Assembly (NCBI GenBank): GCA_017311315.1
Contig: CM029654.1
Span: 24,449,879 to 24,513,878, forward strand
Length of the DNA stretch: 64,000 bases
Direction: 5' to 3'
Source: Dendrocalamus latiflorus
Lineage: Eukaryota; Streptophyta; Magnoliopsida; Poales; Poaceae
Shown here in pieces: positions 1 to 10,900 of this stretch (position 1 is the stretch's first letter; every line of letters starts with the position of its first letter). The notes below the pieces were generated by a model. That model was not told the origin of the DNA, searched no databases, and was given only the letters and a program-made list of their open reading frames with translations. The position numbers were made by a program, and so were the translations under genes.

Positions 1-789
1 GTGATGTAATTAGTAAGGGTAGCATATCAACGTCGTTAGATTTCTAGCAGTGATGCTAAAACTCACTAGGATTTAGCGAAATATGGATCTCGACTCACTA
101 TATGTAGTTAGAATGAACATTGCTTTTAAATATACAGTGGGGGTATCTTTTGATAAATGATTTAATAGAAAATTTTATATAAACATAGTGCTGAGTTTTT
201 GCATATACCTTTTATGTTGTAAACCATGCCACCATCTACTTTCTCCGCACCTACTTTTAACTTGCAATCTACTTTTTTTTTTTCATGATCAAGGTTACAA
301 GAGGTCGACGGTAGAATTCATACCTTAGTTACATAGTTTGACTTAGACTCATGCTCCCGCTTTCTTTGACACAACCTATCCCTTTAACCTTAGCATATAT
401 GAGGCATACACAACACTAGTTGTGCAGATTGGATGGCTATAGTTGGCACCGGCTGCTAACATTTGTGGCTCTCACTGCTAACATTTTCTAGGGGCCTTTT
501 TATGCATAGTAGCTTTGGATGAGATTTGAAATCTTTAAGAAATTGAAATACCGGCAATGAAATAGCCACAACAAGAGAATAAAGAATCGACGAAGCTGAC
601 CACTAGTTCTTTAAGTGCAACCCCAACAAAGTACAAATCAATTGTAAAAGAGTACAGATTAATGTTGCTCTCTTACAATCATCTCGAATCTTTTGATCCC
701 TCCGATTCATATGAATGCTACAAAAATCTATGCATCCATGCAACCAGTATAAAGATAAACATGGTAAATAGTGCCATAGGAGGAAAACA
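1..789. other. intergenic, no gene seen
   Basis: AT-rich sequence without a convincing coding region on either strand. The short open frames at 603-857 and 662-1042 have no recognisable motif and run into a GC-rich island. I see no splice-site-linked protein signal here. Confidence 0.6.
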
Positions 790-1245
790 CCTGATCCGAG
801 ACGAACTAACTTACACGAAGTCAAAAGGCTGTTTTTTGCGCCGCCGCTCGGGAGCATTTTGGCCTGGCGCGGTTAGTGGCTGTTTGAAAGGTGGAGAAAA
901 ACACGCACGAAAACGCCGGAAGCGCACTCCATCCGTTATTGGTTTATCGCGCCCGTCCTTATCGAATCTCGCAGGCAGATCGCGTGCTCTACGGGCGAAT
1001 CCAGACGGGCCACTCAAAGTCAACGGGGTCGCGCCGCGTTGACATCTCCGTCCCGCGGAAGCTTGCACGCCTGGTGCTTCCGCCCCCGCCTGCGCGAGAC
1101 ACGTGTCCTTCTGGAAAGTTCTTCAAGAAACCTCCGAGTGGAAAGACAGCTGGGGCGTGGCGGGTAGCGGCGCCGGCCTAGTGCCAGGTCAGACTGCCCC
1201 CCGGGGACAAGCTGGCTGCTGATGCGAGCGACGTGCACTAGCAGT
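790..1245. promoter_or_regulatory. GC-rich promoter-like island with heat-shock element and G-box
   Basis: This roughly 450-bp block is far richer in GC and CpG than its flanks. It contains CACGTG inside a palindromic ACACGTGT context near 1100-1106. A perfect three-unit heat-shock element follows at 1109-1121 (TTC, two bases, GAA, two bases, TTC), with a further GAA at 1127-1129. In plants the first motif binds bZIP/bHLH factors and the second binds HSFs; the clustering is what is seen, function is inferred. No gene with a recognisable product lies within a few kb on either side, so it could be an orphan promoter, the promoter of a non-coding transcript, or a transposed promoter fragment. 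Confidence 0.4.
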
Positions 1246-1767
1246 TTTCTTTTTTTTTCTTTGGGTGGATTTTTTTAGCTTATGGTTTATGTCTTATGAT
1301 TTAAATATTTAAATTCTTACTGTTTATGAGAGATAATACATAGAGGAAAATAGTCACATACGATTTTGGTTGGTACAGCTGAACTAGTACAATTTTTACT
1401 ATAATTTTTTTTCTATTGATCCTATTTTTTTAAAAGACACACCGTTTAAAAGCTAATTAATATAGACAGTATAAATATAAGTCAAATTTAAGTCTAAAAG
1501 AATACATCATTTTTTTACTGCATCCGGTCATGTTATCTTTTTTGTTTGGCTAATGGAACAAACCGTCCATGAGTAGATTTTTTTACTTTTTGGGCGAACA
1601 AGTAACTTGACTGATAGTGATTGGTTTGGAGCCTACTAAGTAACAGTTGAATTGGACGAAGATGCATTGCTAGTTAGTCTAATAAATCCCGGAGAGGTCT
1701 ATTCTTGTTACCGGTAGACACTGTGCCTATTGTGTCGTAGGGAAGATATGAGGAGAGATACAATGGT
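1246..1767. other. intergenic, AT-rich, nothing recognised
   Basis: AT-rich DNA with several homopolymer T runs. No open frame with a recognisable domain and no repeat boundary that I can define. Confidence 0.5.
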
Positions 1768-2050
1768 GGTGATCATTTGGGCTTATTTTTGGTGGCTTAT
1801 GGCTGACAAGCACTGTAGCTGACTGAAAAAATACTGTAGCTGACAGAGGCTCATTTAGCATAATTAAATTTAAAAAATTAAAAAAATATAAAAATATGTT
1901 AGCCCATTACGTATAATACAAACAAATAAGGGGAAAAAAGAACCGGTAAAAAAGCTCAACAAAAAGTCAAAAGTTCAGAAAAAGACAAAATTTATGAATA
2001 GTGAAAAACAAGCCGGAAGCTAAAAACTGAAGCCAAAACGATCACAGTCG
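1768..2050 (-). repeat. MITE-like repeat, copy 1 (inverted relative to copy 2)
   Basis: The ends form an imperfect inverted repeat: GTGATCATTTGGGCTTA on the left against the complement of AAGCCAAAACGATCAC on the right. The interior matches, in reverse orientation, the element at about 2218-2490 and the one at about 5540-5760: shared blocks include the complement of TTTTTCACTATTCATAAATTT and a repeated TACTGTAGCTGA motif. It has no coding capacity. Size and terminal repeats fit a non-autonomous DNA element; the superfamily is not certain. Confidence 0.5.
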
Positions 2051-2217
2051 AGTGTTTTTTATGTAAGAGATGATTTGAGTCCACAAATTTCAATGCAAAT
2101 AGTAAGAGGATGTCAGACAGAAAGTTATGGTAAAAATAGTATAAAATAATTAGATGGACGATTTACTATTGAAAATATTGTATCTAATATTATCTTTATA
2201 TGAAGTAAAAGTCTTAG

Positions 2218-2490
2218 GCTCCGCTCATTTGGGTTTGAGCTTCTGGCTTATTTTTCACTATTCATAAATTTTATTTTTTATGATTTTTTTAGCTTTTTTG
2301 TCAGTTCTTTTTTTTCCGTATTCGTTTGTGTTGTCCGTGATGAGCTAATATGTTTTTTCTATTTTTAAAAATTTGTTAATTTAGTTACGTTAAATAAGCT
2401 ACCATCAGTTACAGTATAATTTCAATCAGTTACAGTGTATTTTCAGCAGTAAACTAGCTTATTTTAACTTAACCGAACAACATATTAGAG
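2218..2490 (+). repeat. MITE-like repeat, copy 2
   Basis: Same family as the copy at 1768-2050 but in the opposite direction: it reads CTCATTTGGG, then GGCTTATTTTTCACTATTC, ending in repeated CAGTTACAGTGTATTTTCAGC. The two copies lie only about 170 bp apart, so a read-through transcript could fold into a long hairpin. No coding content. Confidence 0.5.
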
Positions 2491-4075
2491 ACAAACTATT
2501 ATACACGTCTTACATCTGCAATCCTAGATTTCACCATGTATTTAGGCACGTGGCAACAGCAGGGCTATAGTGGTGGGCACTTGGGCTGCATGCCAGGAGG
2601 TAGTGGTGGACGGTGGTTAGCTACAGGGCCGATGATCAAGACGGTACCAATGATTGAGATCAACGGTGGCCGATTAATCAACTACGAGGCGACGATCCAT
2701 GTGTCTTTGTTTTTAGGGTTGGGGCAATTAACTACGAGGCGATAACGACGACGACGAGCTGGATGAGCTTTTCTTTTTAAGGTAGGAATAATCTTTGAGT
2801 GTACCTACCCTAGGACTGAATTAAACTAAAGGTTACCAGACTAAACCTGATTTCATACTAAATCTACTAGTAGCCCACCTAACATGCAATTAGTGGTAAC
2901 TGAAGGCACACTTGGACAATGCAATGTAGATGTTCAAACTGCATATCACTTGCTTCCGTGCTTTAACAGGAAAAGGAGGGCAACTAGTAGCAGTTTGGGG
3001 CTTTGGGTGGTGCTGGCCGAAATAATTAATAAGAGGAACCATTTGTGTCTCAACCTAGCCAATGCTCGTAAATTTTAGTTGTCAAATTGACAAAGTGATA
3101 CCGCCTCACGAGCATGTTAGAGGGTTTCCGACGCAGTTAAAGAAAACAAAGAATGCAAAAACGTACGGTCCCCTTTGTAATACGATAATGTTGCAGGAAT
3201 CAAATGCGAGAAATTCCAACATGCCCTACAACAAACCGAGTTTTTGCACGGGATATAATGCCGGCTCATATTAGCTACGGTTGATAACTTTTAACTGCAA
3301 CAGACATTTTTTGACTAAAAATAAATATTAGTAGTTGAAAGAAGTAGTTTTTAGAGAAAAAAAAGGACGAGCAGTGGAAAAATTAGTGAAGAGATACGTG
3401 CGCGAGACAGGAGCGCGAGGAGTAGGATGTGTGATATGCCTGTGACCCCTGTCTTATCCTTGGAGCGAAACAAGAGTAAGAGAAATAGAAAAACCGTTTC
3501 AAAATAAACTAGATTTCATATTAATTTTTAACTTTTTTAAACAAAAGACATAAACAAAACCAATATAAACCGATCATAATACAGACCCATTCAACGTTTC
3601 TGTTTGCTGGGGTACTCTACTCCAATAAGTTCGCTGGCCTTATCTTATCCGGCTCGTGGCTCCAGAACCTTCCACCCTTCTTTGTCTATTCAGGCCTCCA
3701 AAGAAACAGCACTAGTCCAGATGTCCAATTACTTCTGCCTCTTTCGGCAGTCACAACCAAGTCTTCGTCAGCTTTATTAATTTCACGTGGGCCTCACAAT
3801 AATAGATATTTCGCACTAGTGACCCACTGCCACTTAGTGGGTTTTGCATCCAGGTTAATCAGAAAGTCACGAGTTCACAGTTGCAGAAAGTTTGTAACGT
3901 ATGATTTTTTTTTCGTTTCCTACGGAGATTTAATTATCTGTGAAATTACTATAAAATTCCTGGAAAATTTCTACATTTGAAACGGATCTAAGATATGCTT
4001 ATATTAATTTTCTAAAAGAAAACTACGTGGGTCTTAAAATAGGTATGGTTTCAAATGCGATGAACGGTCGGCACA
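2491..4075. other. intergenic, no gene recognised
   Basis: Contains a short GC-richer stretch (2530-2760) in which the phrase ATTAAnnAACTACGAGGCGA appears twice, and small open frames without known motifs. I could not connect them into a gene. Confidence 0.5.
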
Positions 4076-4400
4076 ACCCGTGTCATATGTTGAGATTATA
4101 TAGCATTAGAGCATATATAATGATATAGATAACTACTATCTATAATACTTTTCGTGTTATCTATAGATGGTAATAAAGATATATACTATAATATGTTATT
4201 TTTTTACATATCTTTATAGATAATTTCTCAATGACATAATATATCTTATTTTTCGTGTTATAATCGACTGTTGTATAAGAGACAGTTCAATTATCTATGC
4301 TTTATCTCCTCTATATCATTTTGTGTCTTATGTGACAAAACTTACAAATAGCTATACCGCACCATTATACATGTGACATTTCAATAAAGGCACACAAGTC
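4076..4400. repeat. AT-rich, internally palindromic block (possible MITE)
   Basis: Very AT-rich DNA with several mutually complementary stretches (ATATAGATAACTACTATCTATA, TTATCTATAGATGGTAATA, and related segments). This resembles a degraded MITE, but terminal repeats and a target duplication are not clear. Confidence 0.25.
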
Positions 4401-5401
4401 GTAGTAAACAATTTAATCTAGGTCGAAGTCGTTCAGTATTTGATGTAAGACGGACAACGGCTGAACAATCGTTACAAGGCTACAAGCAGGCTTGCCGTTC
4501 GGCTCAAGTACCTTTGTTATCAGATGACGTCCCTGATGACGTCAATTCACGGATGTATACGTCTGTGTTAGGCCGAGTGGGTTTGTGCTAGGCCAGGTCT
4601 ATCTGGAATTTTTTTTTCATATCATTATATCAATCATGATTAAGCTATACAATTGTAGAGTAATTTTTTGTATATTTTTTAATGAAGACCTACCGCCTCG
4701 AACATTTGGCACATTCAATCAAATATCATGTTCACAGATACAAAGCACTTTCCAAATCCTTGGAACACTTTACTATCCAGATGTTTGTTCTGTTATATTA
4801 TTGAAAGTTATTATAGCCGTATTATCCTAAGCTACTAGGTATGATTTGTGATTAAAAGTGCCAATTGTCTCAGAACTGAAGAAGCACACACTTTGGTTTG
4901 GTGATTAAGGTCGAAGTGGAAAAATATAGTTGAGGACGTGGTTAGATTTGGATGGTTACGGCCTTACGGGGGATTGACATCACTTTTTCTAGTGCATTCA
5001 ATACAAAGCTGACAATCATTTGTAACACCAACGTTTTCTATGCTTCTCTCATTCATTGAGTAAAAATGGTACGAAAAGACGCTTAACACAAGGGGAAAAT
5101 TTGGTTTGTTTAACCATGAAAAAATGACACAATCGACAAGATTTACGGGTAAAGCCACAAGTTTTAAGTCCTCACAATTTGCTCATCATTTTCTACAAAC
5201 CTATTCTTGATCTCAATATGAAGGTACATCTCATGTTATATCTGAAAACTTTAACAAGCACTTCACAGATAATTGGTGGTATAAAACTTCTGGAGTTAAA
5301 ACAAAGAGAATGGGATTTTCGTACAGACTTGTGAGGAAAAGGATAGCACCGTCTCTATTCATTACCATCAAGCAATGATTCATGGAATGGAGGCTCCTAC
5401 A
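4401..5401. other. intergenic and ARL1 3' flank
   Basis: No independent gene seen. The part next to 5402 must hold the 3' UTR and polyadenylation site of the minus-strand ARL1 gene. Confidence 0.5.
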
Positions 5402-7881
5402 TTAGCTGCTTCCGGATTTTAATGCATTACTGAGCCTGCAGCAATAAACAACCAGTATCAATTTTAAATTGCTCCAACATTCCCGAAATTCCCATCATTT
5501 AGGGGATGCATAGGCATGTTGCCTAACTCATTACAATATTCTGCTCTAAATGGCTTCAGCTTCTGACTTCTTAATTTTGTCTTTTTTTGTCTTTTGGGCT
5601 TTCTTGCTTTTTCTTTTTTTTTCTTATTCCTTTGCATTGTCTGTGATGATATAACTCTTTTTATTTTTAAAATTTTTAAAATTGATTACACAAAAAGCTA
5701 ACATCTACGGTGTATTTTCAGCCGTTACAGTGTAAAAAAAGCCAGAAGCCTAGACTTATATGCCCGTTAGAGCACTACTTGTCTGATCATAGGACACTAT
5801 AGGTATATATAGTCACTACAAAAAAGAGATCCCCTTTTATGTGAACTGAAAATTAATGAATTGCTAAAGATATCTAGTCATTATTCGTATCTAACCAGAT
5901 TGTTTGACATAGGCATCTTCCTAGAGTCACTTAAGAAGGGAAAAATTACAGAACTTACCAGTCCAAGCCTTCAAAAAGCCCCTCCCCTTTTATGGCAGAT
6001 GTTTTAAAAATTGCCCATTGGCGGCTCTTAATCTTGTGAAGTTCTAATGATTCCGTTATGGCAGCATCATCAAGTGCACCCGGAAGATCCTGAATAAGAA
6101 CAGACATGACAATGTATGAATTAGGCAAAGATACAACAGACCATAATAGGATATGCAGCAATCTACATCCACAAGGTATCCAGAAATGTAAGTTCATTTG
6201 AAGCAAACATATCCTTTAAAAAGAGCACGCAATCATGTGTCACAGGTTGCCCAATGACTAATTAAAGATGATAATCTGCAGTTAAGGTATAGAGTTCATG
6301 TAAACTCATAATGAGGCAAGCAGCTCATTAGTAGCAAAAAAGGGCCAAAAACATGTATCGTGAAAATAAGAAGACAGTTCAAAAATGAAACAGGTATGGT
6401 GCAAATCATAAATTATTAGTTGAATTTTGTATGCAAGGTTCTGGGAACAGTGTCAACATCCAAGTAATCGCATCATTTTTTATAAAGCACAAAAAATGTA
6501 CCAATTTCAGAACAGTATATGAAATATAAAATGATTTGCTTTTTCACCTGTTTATTTGCATATACAAGGACAACTGCACCTTTTAGCTCATCCTCCTGCC
6601 AGGTAAAGTGCAAAAAATCAGGAAACGTACTCGATGAGCAATCAGGTAAATTGTCTTCAAAAATCATTTACATCCTGGTTGTTCAATTATTAGTACACCT
6701 GGCTCAAAAGGCATGCTAATGAAACACTAGCTAGTGTTTCTATCCAAAAATATAAAAAAACAAAATAGTAGGGGCCTCAGAGTGCATAAACTACTACATG
6801 CAACAAACAGTCGAATACTCCAAACATGAAAAATGTTCCGTATTACATCAGGAAGCATAACCAAAGCGCTATCATGAAATGAAAGAATGTGCTAGGTAAA
6901 TTGTGTAACAATAGATACTTGAATACTTGATACATATTGCATAGCCCATATAGGCCAATGTATAGAGTACATGGACACAACTCTAAAACCCTAGGACAAT
7001 AGGAAAAAAACACAAATACCCTTAATACCCCCCTCAAATGCAATACATATGTAATAACATTGTATTTGGAAAGGTTGACACTAAAATAGAAAAAAAAATC
7101 CAAAGTACAGTCTTGAAGATGTCACCATAGCGTGCACTCTAAGAAAATTGTGTCGAGTACCAAAAAATCTCCTCTTATCTAGAATCGTGCGGCAGCCTAT
7201 AAAACACAAAGTGCAGGAGCTAAGAATAGTATAGGTAAGTGGGAGCATAGTTGATCGCGGTAACAAGATGAAGATGATGTGGAAGGTGATACAAATAGAG
7301 AGAAAGCTGTCAAATCAAGCCGAAGAGTGATAGATAAAAGCATGTGGTGTAGATCGAAACCTGAGACGGCGGCGGCGCAGAAGGTAAGCGCAACGGCCTT
7401 AGAAACTTGGAGCAGCGGATTAAAGAGAAGAGCGGCGGAATCAAGTCATCAACAAAGACTTCTATGATCTATAGCTGCTTAAAGAGAAGAGCGACGGCTG
7501 CTACCAAGCGAAAGACCACAATGGATCCAACAGACGCACCGCAGCCATAGAAGCAAGCGGGTGACTGGCAAGAAATTTGTGGATTCGCACCGCTTTGACA
7601 AACCGAAAGAGATGCTACAGACTTAGATGGACGCAACGGAAGACTAAAAAAACTCAAAGGCAGCGGATTCTAGTAGAAATCATCTCGGGGGAACAGTAAA
7701 GTCCAAGACAAATGCCGACAATCGAGACAGCCAAGAGATAATGCTAATCCAGTCAACCAAAGAGAGCTCAAGCCCACACAAGCCCATAGATCCATCTCTC
7801 TATCTCTCTCCCCTACACCACCATTGCTCCCCACAATCACTCACTTTATTTTCTCTTCCTGCCTCTTGGCTGAGTCGAACG

Positions 7882-7916
<35 letters not shown>

Positions 7917-10900
7917 GGGGGCGAAGGCATGGAAGCGGCGTGAGACGAGGTAGCAGCGGGTTGGGGAGGCGATCAAAGTGGTCACCGCCGGTGGCCGAGA
8001 GCCGGTGGTCATCGTCGGGGTCGCAGCGCCAACAACCAAATCCGGCCCAAATCCGACGATGGGGAGCTCGCGTGGGACGCCATCAACGCTGAGGCGGCTC
8101 AGCGCCGAGGCGACCCAGGCGCGGGCTGAGGCCGAGCTAGCGCCGAAGAAGACTGAGGCAAGCTGGAGGCAGCGGCTCCCCAGGGCCAGGCACGGCGGGA
8201 TCCAACGGCAGCGACCATGGGACAGGTTGGTGCGGACGCAAGCGCGGTGGCCAATAGGCAGCGTGGGCGAGCTCGATCAACTCTGAGGATGGTCGGATAA
8301 GGCCTAGAGGCAGTCGGATCCGGCTTGGCGGTGGCCAGGAGGTAGCCTAGCGGCGCAGGGCAGGGGCGCGCACGGGCGGGTGCTGGCGCCAGCGCAACGA
8401 CGGCGCGGGCGCCAGGGCGGTAGGAGGTGGCCGCCCCTAGGAGTGGAGAACACTCCTCTTGAGGGCGACAGCAGCGGGTGTAGGCGGGCGAGAATCGACC
8501 GGCGACTGTGGCGGCGGGCAGCTAACCTTGATCTGATACCATGTAAGAATAGACTTGATATGTATTGTGCAGCCCATATGAGCCAATATATAGAGTACAT
8601 GGACACAACCCTAAAACCCTAGTACAATAGGAAAAGACACAAATACCCTTAACAAATTATTTGTGTGACATCATGCAGGAACAAGCATTTCATCAGGAAG
8701 CATAACATACTTGATATTTACAATGGAGCAATTGATGCCAAAATCCGCCAGCCAATCAAAAGCAGGAGGAAATTTCAAAAACCACAAGCTGTCCAAATAA
8801 TAGCCTAACCAATCAGCAAATTTGTTCAACCCATTGAAATCTATTACTAATCTACTCAATCACTTCAAAAATAATGAACAAGTCCCATGCTCAAGTACTA
8901 CAATTAGCATTAATAATCATCATACTATTTTGTGATAAATGTCTGAATTCCTGTACCACAGTTATGCTTGCCAGGAGATGTATATCAGATTTCTCATATA
9001 AATCAGGGGCCTCGTTCGCTGTGAAGCATACCTCAAGGATGGCATGAAATTCTTCTTTTGCAGTTACCAGCCTATCCGTATCACTTGAATCAACAACATA
9101 TATGATAGCCTGGGTGTTTGGAAAGTAGCATCTCCAGTATGGCCTAAAAAGCACTCACAAGAAAAATAAGATAATCGTAGAATTGGTAAGTGGATCATGA
9201 CAAACCTAGCCTACAGCATTTCTAATTCTGCTAGTAAAGCAATGCAGGGTGACATCGGAATTATTAGCTCAAACTGTAAACCATTCTCTCTCTTAGATTT
9301 ACAGTTTGATAGATTCCCCAAACAGAGAGCTAAATTAAGCTTCAACAGATTAGATGCCAAGTCTTTAATTTAATAATCATCCAAACTCCAAAGAAATAAA
9401 AGGAGAAAATGAAACTATCACAAGACTAGTACTCCTTAAACAGAAAGAGTGGAATTGAAAGTGTATAAAACAACTAGCAACAACATCAACAAAGCATCAA
9501 GATATACGCATGCCGAAGTAGTTTCAGTGGATGCAATTATGATTCTTGTTGAGATTCCAACAGCAAATGAGGAAAAACAACCACCAAAATTCTTAACTGG
9601 AACAAACCTCTTTCAAAGATTGATCAGATCAACCTCATTTGGACTAAGCACCACAATGGAGATTTATATATTCTGTACCTTTCAACTATGTAATGCCCCA
9701 AGACCCAAACCATATCAACTCTTGGAATCATACAAAATATTCATGTTCACATGGATTTTCCCTAGGAGGGCTACCCAGAGAATGCACTCTCTACAACTCA
9801 TATAGCAGCAGAGTTCCAAGCTTGGGATGTCAGAAACTACAGTAAGGAAATATATTTCTAATTTAATCTATAAGATCTTGTAAAATTCAGACCCTGAAAA
9901 CTGAAATAGTAAATGTATCTATTCTTACAACATCACAATTTGGCTTCTAGAAACTGAAGAGTGTAACAAGGCTATCTTACACAGCAATATTTAGATCACT
10001 GAAAAAAGGTGAATTACTGTAGGAAAGCATTTCTCCAAAATGGATATAAATTGAATAAAATAATTCCGTAAGATGCATAGCTTTTGAAGTTGAATAGTGA
10101 TAATAAAGATAATGTACCTGATGCTTGTTTGACCACCTGTTAAGAATAAAGCTCATGTTAAAAATGAAAGGTGGGTATTCTAAAATACAAGGGCATAAGA
10201 TAACATACTAGCAAAACAGAAGTGATAGCACTAGTTAAAAATGAAGCACACCAGCTTCCCTCCAAAAAGAATAATATCGATGCAATATGTGACAATCGAA
10301 ACAAATCTCACCACACCTTCAAATTTCAATTAAAATACATCACTAGCAAACACAATACAACGCCTGTGCTTGATATTTGGATAACCGCCCATATAAGCAA
10401 GAGTTCACAAGCATAATATCGTACACCTTCCCACTAGATTTGAGTGACCTAGAGAATACAATGCACATTGTAGATCTCAAGTTACAGTGATAACAAGGAG
10501 GTGATAATTTCTGTTGCAAAAAAGTTGAAACCATGTTTTAAGTGATTATCCATGACCATGATGTTCCATGGTGGTGGCACTAGACAATTTTCACTACATT
10601 CACAATAGGCCAGTAGCTTCATAAGAATGGCGCTTTAAAACAACAAATGAATGACTTTGTATTGCCTAGAGCGAAATCACACTTCTTCAAACATCAAAGC
10701 GTCAGTCAAAGCTATTTAGGTTTTGTAGTTTTCCTTAGTCATGTGCTAGAGGTGTGAGGTCTAACAAATTGGATTGAGTCAGGTGACTCAGGTCTGATTA
10801 GGGTTCAAAATCCTGGCAGTTACCGGCCGGTTACCGTTTTACTGGTGGAGACCTGTAATCGAAAAAACCAGTCGGTATCAATTTTTGATTTTTGAATTTT

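Noticed and set aside
662..1181. Overlapping 85-126-codon frames as a stress-related gene
   Set aside because: No motif, no splice-linked exons, and they arise from the GC island; the HSE/G-box cluster is better read as regulatory DNA.
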